Shown one piece after another: positions 7,978 through 16,714 of a stretch of 64,000 nt of DNA. A model generated the notes under the pieces. That model was not told the origin of the DNA. It searched no databases and was given only the letters and a program-made list of their open reading frames with translations. The position numbers and the translations under genes were made by a program. Source of the DNA: Paenibacillus sp. PK3_47 (lineage in GTDB: Bacteria > Bacillota > Bacilli > Paenibacillales > Paenibacillaceae); assembly GCF_023520895.1 (NCBI RefSeq), contig NZ_CP026029.1, positions 3,906,001 to 3,970,000 of the forward strand, given 5' to 3'. The number at the start of each line of letters is the position of its first letter. The first letter of the stretch is position 1.

Positions 7978-9138
7978 ATGAATAAGAAAATTGTAGGTGT
8001 GTTTTATACAGAACACGAGGCTTCTAGTGCAATTGAAGACTTGAAAAACCACGGATTTTTGACAGAGGATATCTCCGTCATTGCCAGAAACAAACGTGAT
8101 GTGGAAGCAATCAGCGATGAGACAGGAACTAAAGCGCCGGAAGGCATGGCTTCAGGAGCAGCAACAGGCGGTATTCTCGGCGGATTGACCGGACTGCTTG
8201 CAGGTATCGGTGCCCTGGCTATTCCGGGAATCGGGCCGATTATCGCTGCAGGGCCTATTGCGGCTACCCTGACGGGAGCAGCTGTCGGCGCCGGTACAGG
8301 CGGACTGGTCGGCGGACTGATCGGTCTCGGCATCCCTGAAGATGAAGCGCAAACTTATGATAACTATGTAGATGAAGGCCGTATTCTGGTTATGGTTGAT
8401 GCGGACAGCTCACAGGTTAACGATGTGTACACAGTATTCCGCAACCACAACTCTGCCAACGCTGACCGGTATGTCGATGAAGATGTGACGGCTGGCCGCG
8501 ATTCAGTAAGAGATACGGTGGATGCAGCGTTTAACGGTTCTGGTCTTGAAGGCCGTACCGATACTGGTCTGGATACCATGAATTCGGCTCCGGTGAACGG
8601 TCTTTCGCAAGCTGACGCACTGGATGGTGTGGACAGACCCGGGATGACAGGCGATGTCTATTCCGGTTCCCGGCAAGGTATTGATACGCCGCTGCCGGAA
8701 ACGGGTGCCCTGAACCTGAATAATGAGGATGAGGCCCGCAAGCTGCGTCTGCGTGAGGAACAGCTGGATGTATCCAAGAACAGGGTACAGGCCGGTGAAG
8801 TTGAAATCCGCAAGGAAGTTATTGAGGAGCAAAAAACGATCAATGTTCCGGTCTCCCATGAAGAGATTGTCATTGAGCGCCGTGCCGTCAATAATGATTC
8901 TTCTGCCACTCCAATCGGAGCGGATGAAACTATCCGCATTCCCGTGAGTGAAGAACAGGTTGAAGTGCATAAAAACACGGTAGTAACCGGAGAAGTGGAC
9001 GTTCACAAACGCGAGGTTCAGGAAACCGAGCAGGTTAGAGATACTGTGAGACGCGAGGAAGCGCGTGTGGACAAGTCTGGTGACGTAAGAGTTAACACCA
9101 GCAATGATCTGCAGCGGGACCACAGCCGTACCCGATAA
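7978..9138 (+). CDS. General stress protein, YflT-like domain plus DUF2382 (YsnF-like)
   Basis: The N-terminal ~60 residues (IVGVFYTEHEASSAIEDLK, DISVIARNK) match the YflT/general-stress-protein-17M domain. Residues about 55-115 form a glycine-zipper stretch (repeated GGxxGG, GxxxG) that may insert in membranes. The C-terminal half (about residues 245-370) is DUF2382, made of two similar blocks (LRLREEQLDVSKNRVQAGEV and IRIPVSEEQVEVHKNTVVTG), rich in charged residues. Such proteins are salt/ethanol/desiccation stress proteins of unknown mechanism. Start ATG at 7978 follows TGGAGGG. A strong terminator follows. Confidence 0.85.
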   Translation: MNKKIVGVFYTEHEASSAIEDLKNHGFLTEDISVIARNKRDVEAISDETGTKAPEGMASGAATGGILGGLTGLLAGIGALAIPGIGPIIAAGPIAATLTGAAVGAGTGGLVGGLIGLGIPEDEAQTYDNYVDEGRILVMVDADSSQVNDVYTVFRNHNSANADRYVDEDVTAGRDSVRDTVDAAFNGSGLEGRTDTGLDTMNSAPVNGLSQADALDGVDRPGMTGDVYSGSRQGIDTPLPETGALNLNNEDEARKLRLREEQLDVSKNRVQAGEVEIRKEVIEEQKTINVPVSHEEIVIERRAVNNDSSATPIGADETIRIPVSEEQVEVHKNTVVTGEVDVHKREVQETEQVRDTVRREEARVDKSGDVRVNTSNDLQRDHSRTR

Positions 9139-9181
9139 GTACGGCTCTAGCGTCCCCTGAATAAGCGGTTAATTGTATAAA

Positions 9182-9223
9182 AAGGATCTCCCGGGCCAAG
9201 CGGCCTGGGGGTCCTTTTTTTGG
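9182..9223 (+). terminator. Intrinsic terminator
   Basis: Hairpin with arms AAAGGATCTCCCGGGCC and GGCCTGGGGGTCCTTT followed by a T-run, 44 bp after the stress-protein gene. Confidence 0.85.
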
Positions 9224-9251
9224 CGTATCCGCAAGTCGGAAGGGCCGCTGC

Positions 9252-10202
9252 TTATTTCTGCGGGAGAATCTCCAGGTTTACTTTTGAAGCCTCAGGGTCC
9301 ACCGGTTTGGGTCTAAACATCAGCTGTTTCAGCGCACCTGCATTAACCAGCACGGTCCCTGCAATGATGGTGAACACGCCAACAATCGTTAAAGGGGTCA
9401 CTGCTTCGCCGTAGAACAGGAACCCCATACCCACGGCAATCGGCGGTGAAATATAGAGCCAGGTAGAAGGGAAGACAGGATTGGTTTTGGCAACAAGCCA
9501 GTAGAACAAGGTGTGGCCGACCATGGAGCCGATCACTGTCAGGTACAGGATGGAGCCGGCTGTTTTGAAGGACAGAAGAAATTCAGGGTGAACTTGTTCA
9601 GTAAAAATCGACAGGATGAACAGGAGCGCACCCCCATACATCATTTGTGCCGCATTCAGGGCAACGGGCGAGACTTGTGAGAAGGCATCAGTCACTTTTT
9701 TGGAATAAATCGCTCCTGCAGCGTAGCAGCATTCTCCGATCAGCACTACGGCACAGCCTATGATCCACAGTGGAGAGACCTCAATCGCCAGGTTCGGCAG
9801 GACGAGCAGCAGCACACCTGTAAAGCCGATTATGCAGCCCATTATGGAGTAGGAGGGAGCTTTTTGCCGGAGCAGAGCGGTCTGCAGCAGAAGGATCATC
9901 AAGGGGCCGGTAGCCGACAGCACGGCAGCAAGCCCGGAAGACACATATTGCTCAGCCCAGTATAGTGCAGAAAATGTCCCGAACGTCAGCGCTGCCCCGG
10001 TGAACAGCATTTCCCGCCGCAGCAGCAGGGAGAAGCTTGCTTTGCCTTTAAGAACCATCCAGAAGAACAGAACCGCCCCCGCCAAGAAAAACCGCAATCC
10101 CGCTGAGAAAAAGGGCGGCGCCCCTGCATCCACACCGATTTTGATGGCCAGGAAGGTAGTGCCGAAGATCAGACAGACGAGAGAATAAGCTAACATTATC
10201 AT
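9252..10202 (-). CDS. EamA/DMT family permease
   Basis: The 316-residue protein has about ten membrane segments and two EamA repeats (about residues 4-135 and 150-285), as in drug/metabolite exporters of the 10-TM type. The first repeat ends with SATGPLMILLLQ and the second contains YISPPIAVGMGFLFYGE. It is divergent from the MocR-type regulator at 10359, with 156 bp between the two start codons, a usual arrangement in which the regulator controls the exporter. Substrate unknown, possibly an amino acid or vitamin-B6-related compound (inference). Confidence 0.88.
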   Translation of the reverse strand: MIMLAYSLVCLIFGTTFLAIKIGVDAGAPPFFSAGLRFFLAGAVLFFWMVLKGKASFSLLLRREMLFTGAALTFGTFSALYWAEQYVSSGLAAVLSATGPLMILLLQTALLRQKAPSYSIMGCIIGFTGVLLLVLPNLAIEVSPLWIIGCAVVLIGECCYAAGAIYSKKVTDAFSQVSPVALNAAQMMYGGALLFILSIFTEQVHPEFLLSFKTAGSILYLTVIGSMVGHTLFYWLVAKTNPVFPSTWLYISPPIAVGMGFLFYGEAVTPLTIVGVFTIIAGTVLVNAGALKQLMFRPKPVDPEASKVNLEILPQK

Positions 10203-10358
10203 TTCAAGTTCCCCTTTGCAAAGTTAATGTGTCAGCCGGTTGAAGACTTTGATTCATCATAAGCCGCCGGGAACAGAACAGATAAGAGATAACAGAACAG
10301 ATGGCGGCGGATATGCGGTACAATACGGTAAAGAGTGAGGAGGAGGGAGCGGGGGAAT

Positions 10359-11780
10359 ATGAAAAAAGCGGCAGGAACAGAACAGGTCAGCCCGCTATTC
10401 CGTCAGGTATATGAGTTCGTGCTGAACCGGATGGAGCGGGGGGAATGGAAGGCGCATGACAAACTGCCATCCATCCGCCTGCTGGCGGAAGAGCTGAAGG
10501 TGCACCGGCTGACCGTGTTCAAGGCTTACCGGGAGCTGAGTGATCACGGCAAGGTATATGTCAAAGATAAATCGGGTTACTATGTCTCTGCGGGCAGCAG
10601 ACCGGCTGCAGCGGTGGAAGCGGGAGCGGAGGTACCGTCCTATTCGCTTACCAATCCCTTGTCAGATATTCAGCGGACACCGGTGAAATACCAGTTCTCC
10701 CAGGCGCTGATTGATCCCAATCTGCTGCCGAATCTTTTTCTGTCGGATTATGTGAAAAAAGTATTCGATCTCTACCCGAAAGTCATGGGCACCTATTCTT
10801 CTGTACAGGGGGATGAGGAGCTGCGGGAAACGCTGAGCCGTCATTTTCATGAGCAGCACCGGCTGCAGCTGTCGCCGCAGGAGCTGATCATCACCTCGGG
10901 TGCGCAGCAGGCAATCAACCTGATCGCGGGGATCATGCTGGGGCCGATGGATTATGTGCTTGTGGAGCGGCCGACGTACAGTGTGGCGATGGATATTTTC
11001 CGGCGGGCCGGGGCCAGGCTGGTTTCCGTGGAGATCACTCCTGACGGCTACGATCTTACGGAAGTGGAGGAGCTGATGCGTAAGTTTAAGCCGCGCATGT
11101 TCTACATGAACCCGACGCACCACAATCCTACAGGGTATACGGTTCCGGTGCGGCAGCGTAAACTTCTGGTCGAACTTGCCGAGCGTTACCGCTGTCTGCT
11201 GGTGGAAGATGACCCCTTCCGGGATATGTATTTCGGGGAGAAGCCGCCGCCGCCTTTTTTTGCCTATGACACGGAGGGCTGGGTGATTTATATCAGCAGT
11301 TTCAGCAAATATGTGGCTCCTGGTCTCAGAATCTGTGCGGTGGCCTGCAGGTATCCGTTCATGGAAAGGCTGATTACCGCCAAATCCCTGTCCGATAACG
11401 GGACGCCGCTGCTGAACCAGAAGATCTTTCTGCATTATTACACTTCACCGCGGCTGCAGCAGCATATCGGCAAGCTGCGCATTGCGCTGCAGGTGCACAA
11501 GGAGATTGCCGAGGAGGAGCTGGCAGCTGCCGGGTGGGAGTGGACCGCGCCGCAGGGCGGACTGAATCTGTGGGTGAAGCTTCCGGAGTCTATTGCGGTG
11601 GCAGAGCTTTTTGCCCGCTGTATGGCGGAGTCCATCTCCTTCGTGCCCGGCGAGATCTGCGATCCGCTCGGGGAGATGACAAACCGGCTGCGGCTCAGCT
11701 ACTCCTTCGCCAGCGAGGAGAAGCTGCGCGAAGGCTTGCGGCGCCTGACCGCGATTGCGGGGGAGCTGGCGCGGGGGTGA
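10359..11780 (+). CDS. MocR-type regulator: GntR winged helix fused to aminotransferase domain
   Basis: Residues about 10-80 form a GntR winged helix (DKLPSIRLLAEELKVHRLTVFKAYRELSDHG). Residues about 115-470 are a fold-type I aminotransferase with the NPTHHNPTG loop and the PLP lysine in SSFSKYVAPGLR. MocR proteins are usually PLP- or amino-acid-responsive regulators rather than working enzymes. I set the start at ATG 10359; an in-frame upstream start at 10335 has no better site. The last ~60 bp of the gene are repeated twice more after the stop codon (see 11730-11919). Confidence 0.9.
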   Translation: MKKAAGTEQVSPLFRQVYEFVLNRMERGEWKAHDKLPSIRLLAEELKVHRLTVFKAYRELSDHGKVYVKDKSGYYVSAGSRPAAAVEAGAEVPSYSLTNPLSDIQRTPVKYQFSQALIDPNLLPNLFLSDYVKKVFDLYPKVMGTYSSVQGDEELRETLSRHFHEQHRLQLSPQELIITSGAQQAINLIAGIMLGPMDYVLVERPTYSVAMDIFRRAGARLVSVEITPDGYDLTEVEELMRKFKPRMFYMNPTHHNPTGYTVPVRQRKLLVELAERYRCLLVEDDPFRDMYFGEKPPPPFFAYDTEGWVIYISSFSKYVAPGLRICAVACRYPFMERLITAKSLSDNGTPLLNQKIFLHYYTSPRLQQHIGKLRIALQVHKEIAEEELAAAGWEWTAPQGGLNLWVKLPESIAVAELFARCMAESISFVPGEICDPLGEMTNRLRLSYSFASEEKLREGLRRLTAIAGELARG

Positions 11781-11919
11781 GGTGAGGGGGAGTGGAGGCG
11801 TGCGGCGTCTGGCGCAATTGCGTGGGAGCTGTGCGGTGGTGTAAGTGAGGGAGTGTGAAGGCGTGCGGCGTCTGGTTGAAATCGCGGGGGAGTTGGCGCT
11901 GGATTATGGCGTGCGTCCT
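11730..11919 (+). repeat. Three 63-bp tandem copies of the 3' end of the MocR gene
   Basis: The gene tail beginning GAAGGCTTGCGGCG at 11730 recurs in diverged form at about 11793 and 11857, with unit length about 63 bp (GAGGCGTGCGGCGTCTGG, GAAGGCGTGCGGCGTCTGG, each followed by a GCGGGGGAGYTGGCG-like block). The first copy carries the real stop codon. It looks like slippage duplication of the coding end followed by decay. Confidence 0.75.
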
Positions 11920-11927
11920 TCGCCTTT

Positions 11928-12716
11928 TAACCGTGTCCCCGCCCTGCGATCGGGTTAACTCTAAGAAGTTCTAACCGTAAATTCTCACTTAGCCACCATC
12001 AACCTCGTTTTATTTGTGTCCCCGCCCTGCGATTGGGTTAACTCCAAGAAGTTCTAACCGTAAATTCTCACTTAGCCACCGTCAACCTCGTTTTATCCGT
12101 GTCCCCGCCCTGCGATTGGGTTAACTCCAAGAAGTTCTAACCAGTAAATTGTCACTTAGTCATCGTCAACCTCGTTTATTCGCGTTCCCCCTGCGATTGG
12201 GTTAACTCTAAGGAGTGCTAACCAGTAAATTCTCACTTAGCCACCCGCCAACCTCGTTTTATCCGTGTCCCCGCCCTGCGATGGGGTTAACTCCAAGAAG
12301 ATCTAACCAGTAAATTCTCACTTAGCCACCATCAACCTCGTTTTATCCGCGTCTCTGTCCTGCGATTGGGTTAACTCCAAGAAGATCTAACCAGTAAATT
12401 CTCACTTAGCCACCATCAACCTCGTTTTATTTGTGTCCCCGCCCTGCGATTGGGTTAACTCCAAGAAGATCTAACCAGTAAATTCTCACTTAGCCACCAT
12501 CAACCTCGTTTTATCCGCGTCTCTGTCCTGCGATTGGGTTAACTCCAAGAAGATCTAACCAGTAAATTCCCACTTAGCCACCATTAACCTCGTTTTATTT
12601 GTGTCCCCGCCCTGCGATGGGGTTAACTCTAAGGAGTTCTAACCAGTAAATTCTCTTAGCTACCATCAACCTCGTTTTATCCGCATCTCCGCCCTGTGAT
12701 TGGGTTAACTCCAGTA
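11928..12716. repeat. Ten-unit tandem array, period about 83 bp
   Basis: The segment GGGTTAACT starts at 11952, 12035, 12118, 12199, 12284, 12368, 12452, 12536, 12620 and 12702 (spacings 83, 83, 81, 85, 84, 84, 84, 84, 82). Each unit also contains CCGCCCTGCGAT, TCTAACC, TCTCACTTAGCCACC and CAACCTCGTTTTAT. GGTTAACT and AGTTCTAACC in a unit can pair as an 8-bp bulged hairpin. No long open frame runs through it. There are no unique spacers, so it is not a CRISPR. Confidence 0.9.
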
Positions 12717-12742
12717 ACCTTCCAGTATTTATTGAAATTAGT

Positions 12743-13420
12743 GGCATATATACCTTTGATTCGGCAGGAAGTGGGCTGTGGAGCTAAATGAAGGGTATAA
12801 ATACCTTTGGTTTGGAAGAAAGTGGGCTGTGGAGCTAAATGGAGGGTATAAGTACCTTTGATTTGAGTGAAAGTGGGCTGTGGAGCTAAATGGAGGGTAT
12901 AAGTACCTTTGATTTGAGTGAAAGTGGGCTGTGGAGCTAAATGAAGGGTATAAATACCTTTGAATTGGAAGAAAGTGGGTTGTTGAGCTAAATGGAGGGT
13001 ATAAGTACCTTTGATTTGAGTGAAAGTGGGCTGTGGAGCTAAATGGAGGGTATAAGTACCTTTGATTTGAGTGAAAGTGGGCTGTGGAGCTAAATGAAGG
13101 GTATAAATACCTTTGACTCGGCAGAAAGTGGGCTGAAGCTCGAAATGAACGGGAAAAATCCCGTTGAATTGGCTGAAACGAGGCCGAAGCTCGAAATGAA
13201 CGGGAAAAGTCCCGTTGAATTGGCTGAAACGAGGCTGAAGCTCGAAATGAACGGGAAAAGTCCCGTTGAATTGGCTGAAACGAGGCCGGAGCTCGAAATG
13301 AACGGGAAAAATCCCGTTGAATTGGCTGAAACGAGGCCGAAGCTCGAAATGAACGGGAAAAGTCCCGTTGAATTGGCTGAAACGAGGCCGGAGCTCGAAA
13401 TGAACGGGAAAACTCCCGTT
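12743..13420. repeat. Fourteen hairpins at exact 51-bp spacing (two palindrome types)
   Basis: Eight GGTATAAATACC-type palindromes start at 12743, 12794, 12845, 12896, 12947, 12998, 13049 and 13100. Six AACGGGAAAAATCCCGTT-type palindromes follow at 13148, 13199, 13250, 13301, 13352 and 13403. Centre-to-centre distance is 51 bp throughout, including across the change of type (13105.5 to 13156.5). Linkers in the first part read GAAAGTGGGCTGTGGAGCTAAATG and in the second GAATTGGCTGAAACGAGGC. A decayed unit may follow at about 13455. Because 51 is divisible by three, spurious long frames open on both strands. Confidence 0.92.
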
Positions 13421-13610
13421 GAATTAGCCGAAACGAGACTGGAACTCAAAATGAGCGTAGAAGCGGGGGTAGAGGTAGGCACCCCACCCCGGAAATCGCT
13501 AAAGCAGGTCTGAAGCACAGAACGGGAACTGTAGTAGCCAGGACCTCACCGTTAAAATATACATCCGCCGCTGCAGCATTACATTTAGAGTAATAGAGTA
13601 ACTAATATTA

Positions 13611-13652
13611 AAAACAGCGGCCTGCCCGGTTATGCGGACAGGTCGCTGTTAT
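13611..13652 (-). terminator. Intrinsic terminator of the STM401x-cysC operon
   Basis: On the minus strand AACAGCGACCTGTCCGC pairs with GCCCGGGCAGGCCGCTGTT-like sequence and is followed by TTTTT. It lies 3 bp past the cysC stop codon and closes the six-gene operon. Confidence 0.85.
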
Positions 13653-13654
13653 TG

Positions 13655-14374
13655 TTAGACTCTGACAAGGCTATGCTCTGTCAGCCAATCCCATATTCCA
13701 TTCACACTTTCTTCCGGCGTTTGCTCAGCCGTGCGGAGTGTCAAATCCGGGCTGAGAGGCGCTTCGTATGGATCGGAAATGCCGGTGAAAGCAGGGATTT
13801 CGCCACGGCGGGCCTTGGCATATAATCCTTTGACATCACGGGCTTCACAGATTTCCAAGGGACAGTTCACATAGACTTCTGCAAAACCGGGTAACGCCTG
13901 GCGGGCATACTCGCGCATATCCCTGTAGGGGCTAATAACAGAGACTACTGTAATGATGCCATGTCGGTTCAGCATTCCGGCAAGGTATACAGCCCTATGG
14001 ATATTCTCCAGCCGGTCTTCCCGGCTGAAGCCGAGGCCTTTTCCCAGAACGCGCCGCAGTTCATCTCCGTCAAGCCACTCGGCAGCGAGCCCGTGCGCAA
14101 TCAGCTTATCCATCAGCAGCGAAGCGATGGTTGACTTCCCGGAACCGGACAAGCCTGTGAGCCAAATCGTCATGCTGCTGCCCGCAATAATCTCCGCATC
14201 CGCACGATCCGCTTTAGTCCCGTCATCCATCAGACTCTCCGCATCCGCACGATCCGCTTTAGTCCCTTCATCCGCCAGACTCTCCGCATCCGCACAATCC
14301 GCTTTAGTCCCATGATCCGCCACACTCCCCGCATCCGCGCGAGCCACCTCGGTTCCATCGCAACCTGTGCTCAT
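13655..14374 (-). CDS. cysC: Adenylylsulfate (APS) kinase with N-terminal repeat extension
   Basis: Residues from about 68 onward are a complete APS kinase: P-loop GLSGSGKST, then DGDELRRVLGKGLGFS, the ENIHR/AVYLAGML helix, and the FAEVYVNCPLEICEARDVKGLY plus FTGISDPYEAP segment of the lid. It phosphorylates adenosine 5'-phosphosulfate to PAPS, the sulfate donor. Residues 1-67 are an unusual acidic extension of four 15-residue units (consensus DGTKADRADAESLAD) encoded by a 45-bp DNA repeat. The ATG overlaps the stop of the STM4011-like gene (ATGA), so the kinase is translationally coupled to that cluster. No sulfate-assimilation gene is nearby, suggesting a special rather than housekeeping role (inference). 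Confidence 0.9.
   Translation of the reverse strand: MSTGCDGTEVARADAGSVADHGTKADCADAESLADEGTKADRADAESLMDDGTKADRADAEIIAGSSMTIWLTGLSGSGKSTIASLLMDKLIAHGLAAEWLDGDELRRVLGKGLGFSREDRLENIHRAVYLAGMLNRHGIITVVSVISPYRDMREYARQALPGFAEVYVNCPLEICEARDVKGLYAKARRGEIPAFTGISDPYEAPLSPDLTLRTAEQTPEESVNGIWDWLTEHSLVRV
14191..14370 (-). repeat. In-frame 45-bp tandem repeat in cysC
   Basis: Four 45-bp units at 14191-14235, 14236-14280, 14281-14325 and 14326-14370; the first three are nearly identical (TCTCCGCATCCGCACGATCC on the plus strand) and the fourth is diverged. They encode four acidic 15-residue units right after the cysC start codon. Confidence 0.92.
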
Positions 14375-15249
14375 CGCGTCACCCCCTGTACTTGTACTCC
14401 ATAAGGTATCCGCTCCAGCAGGCCCGGGCCGTAAATCTGCTCCAGCTGCAGTTCGGGCATATGGATATATCCGATATAGCAGTCACAGACCTTCATGCGG
14501 CAGCTTCGCTCGGCAGCGAGGCCTTCAAGACCGTCACGGTAAAGATTGCCGATGACACCTCTGTCTTTGTAGCAGCGTTTTACTGTACCTGCCCCCTGCA
14601 CGTAGAATACATTTTGGCCGGCGTTGCAGCGTTTGCCCAGGCTGTCATAGTCGGCGGCGTTGATATGAAAATGCGGATCTATTTTGCGCAAAAATGCCAG
14701 ATCCTCCGGTGTATAATAATCCGGTTTATCCTTGTAGGCATTTACCCACAAATAGACCTCATCAGGCAGGGAGGCCCGCAGCGAAGCGATGGCCGGAAAA
14801 GCACTGCGAACCCCCACGCTGCCCACACTAAGCGGAATGCCCTGCCGGTAGACACTCATGCACTGGTCCAGAAATTTCTCCTCACTGACCTGCCCCGGGT
14901 GATAAGTAGCCCAGAAGGCGGCGGTGGCAGGATTCAGCTCCCGCAAAAAAGCAAGGCTGGCCGACAGGTTGGTCTGAATAGCCACTTTGTCTACATGGGG
15001 GAGATGGGAGAGGGTGATCAGCGCTTCCTTATACCAGCGGTGAATCAGCCCTTCGCCGTAGGGATTGAAGAAAACCGACAGCCGGTGGCCCGCTGCACCC
15101 TGCTCCGCAGCCCACCGGACAAAGGTTTCGACGCCTTCGCGGTCCTTGACCAGTGTCACCGCGCTGTCTCTGGTTTTGCCAAAAGGACAGTAAGGACAAT
15201 CATAGTTGCAGGAGGTCAGGGAACCCCGGTAGTAGAGGACGGCCTTCAT
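14371..15249 (-). CDS. STM4011 family radical SAM protein
   Basis: The 292-residue protein has the radical SAM cluster motif CNYDCPYC (CxxxCxxC) at about residues 14-21 and a second Cys-rich region near the C terminus (RCNAGQ, KRCYKD, RSCRMKVCDCY), which could hold an auxiliary iron-sulfur cluster as in SPASM-type enzymes. I recognise the start LYYRGSLTSCNYDCPYCPF as the STM4011 family, which is uncharacterised. It overlaps both neighbours by 4 bp (STM4012 upstream, cysC downstream). Confidence 0.85.
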   Translation of the reverse strand: MKAVLYYRGSLTSCNYDCPYCPFGKTRDSAVTLVKDREGVETFVRWAAEQGAAGHRLSVFFNPYGEGLIHRWYKEALITLSHLPHVDKVAIQTNLSASLAFLRELNPATAAFWATYHPGQVSEEKFLDQCMSVYRQGIPLSVGSVGVRSAFPAIASLRASLPDEVYLWVNAYKDKPDYYTPEDLAFLRKIDPHFHINAADYDSLGKRCNAGQNVFYVQGAGTVKRCYKDRGVIGNLYRDGLEGLAAERSCRMKVCDCYIGYIHMPELQLEQIYGPGLLERIPYGVQVQGVTR

Positions 15250-16670
15250 GGCAGAATAAATCCTTCCATGCGCTCCCTGATGTCGCCCGAGATGAACCAG
15301 TCTCCGATGGAGTCCGAGTAGCCCAACCCCTCAGAGGTTAAGCGCAGGACTTCATCCTGATCCTCGCCCAAGCCGCCAGGGCCCTCATAATAAATCTCAC
15401 CGAGGCCGCTCTCAAGCAGCAGTGTAAGCTCGGGATAATCATCCCACAGCGAAGCAGAGAAGCGCCCGCTGTAGTCGGCCAGCCTCAGTCCCTCGCTGTG
15501 CAGGATTGCCTTCAGGATGAACCTGCGTTTCTGCTCCGCAAGGCTCAGCACAATGCCGTAATCGGCGGTGTCATAACGCTCCGCTGACACATAATCGGCA
15601 ATGATGCTCTCCGTTGCCTTGCGGCTGACCCCGTACCGGGAGGCGTAATGCACCTCCCGGGTATAAGAGCGGGCTCCGCAGCCGAGGCCGACCATCCCTT
15701 CCTCCTGGCAGCTGTAGCCGAGGATGTCTTTGCCGGTACCGGCGTCCTCCTTGGCGAAACGGCGCATCGAATATTGCCGGTAGCCGTGCTCTGCGAGATC
15801 CCGGCAGGCGGCAGTATAGCATTCGTGCCGCAAATCCTGCTGGTACAGCAGATCCCCAGGCTTCACAATCGTATGCTCGCGGGTGTAGAGCGGATAAATA
15901 AAGATCTCCTGGGGATCATGCAGCAGTGCCTGCTTAAGCGAGTACAGCCAGGAATCGACGGTCTGGCCCGGTAATCCGTAGATCAGGTCCAGATTCAGGA
16001 TAGGGAACTGGTACTGTGCCAGCAGCTCCAGTGCCTGGTATACAACCTCTGGATTTTGCGGACGGTAGATCGCGGCCGACTCGGCTGCCACAAAGCTCTG
16101 AATGCCCATGCTGACCCGGTCGACAGTGTTCTCTTTGAGGATGGACAGCTTCTCCTCTGTAATCGTCTCCGGCGAGGTTTCTACCGAAATCGATGCGCGC
16201 GAAGTGTCCAGCCCCATAATTTCCCGGGCAATCCGGAACAGCCGGCTTAGCTGCGGTGCAGCGAGCAGGGTCGGTGTACCGCCGCCGACTGCAAAGCGGG
16301 CAAAAGGCTTATGGCCGGTAAAAGCCGACCACTGCCGGGCCTGCCGCTCCAGTGCATCGACATAACGTTCATGAACATCTGCGCGTTTGTCCGGCAGCGT
16401 GAACAGGTTGCAGAAGCCGCAGCGCGCGCCGCAGAACGGAATATGCATATAGAGAAAAAAGGTCTCCGCAGGCTCATCCAGCCACAGCCGTTCTAATGAC
16501 ACCGGCGGCTGGAATTCACGGTAAGCCGTTTTATGCGGATAAGAATAGAGATAATTGCGGTAAGGCTGAGCGGTAATCTGCTCTTTCCACTGCCTGACCT
16601 CCTCCGAAGAAAGAGTCGGTCTTACGTCGTTGTTGGTAGATTGCTGCTGGAAGTTGCCGATAGACGTCAT
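15246..16670 (-). CDS. STM4012 family radical SAM protein (HemN-like)
   Basis: The 474-residue protein is a HemN/HemW-like radical SAM enzyme: HIPFCGARCGFCNLF at about residues 76-90 holds the CxxxCxxC motif, followed by FAVGGGTPTLL, SVETSPETIT and LDLIYGLPGQT. The C-terminal part contains GLGCGARSYT as in HemN relatives, but the neighbours have nothing to do with heme. It belongs to the uncharacterised STM4012 family. The ATG at 16670 follows AAAGGAG. It may act on the same product as the STM4011-like enzyme. Confidence 0.87.
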   Translation of the reverse strand: MTSIGNFQQQSTNNDVRPTLSSEEVRQWKEQITAQPYRNYLYSYPHKTAYREFQPPVSLERLWLDEPAETFFLYMHIPFCGARCGFCNLFTLPDKRADVHERYVDALERQARQWSAFTGHKPFARFAVGGGTPTLLAAPQLSRLFRIAREIMGLDTSRASISVETSPETITEEKLSILKENTVDRVSMGIQSFVAAESAAIYRPQNPEVVYQALELLAQYQFPILNLDLIYGLPGQTVDSWLYSLKQALLHDPQEIFIYPLYTREHTIVKPGDLLYQQDLRHECYTAACRDLAEHGYRQYSMRRFAKEDAGTGKDILGYSCQEEGMVGLGCGARSYTREVHYASRYGVSRKATESIIADYVSAERYDTADYGIVLSLAEQKRRFILKAILHSEGLRLADYSGRFSASLWDDYPELTLLLESGLGEIYYEGPGGLGEDQDEVLRLTSEGLGYSDSIGDWFISGDIRERMEGFILP

Positions 16671-16714
16671 ACGTTTCTCCTTTCATCCGGATGAATTAGA
16701 TATGCCAAGCTAAG

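Noticed and set aside
12743..13420. Possible CRISPR array (palindromic repeats at regular spacing)
   Set aside because: The sequence between palindromes is itself repeated rather than unique, and no cas gene is near. The same holds for 11928-12716 and 58316-58770.
13094..13513. 139-codon frame with perfect 17-residue repeats (and a similar frame on the minus strand)
   Set aside because: It exists only because the 51-bp hairpin repeat is a multiple of three. It is open on both strands, has no ribosome site and most of the repeat array lies outside it.
14392..15321. 309-codon plus-strand frame opposite the STM4011-like gene
   Set aside because: It is the antisense shadow of a clear radical SAM gene with full family motifs.
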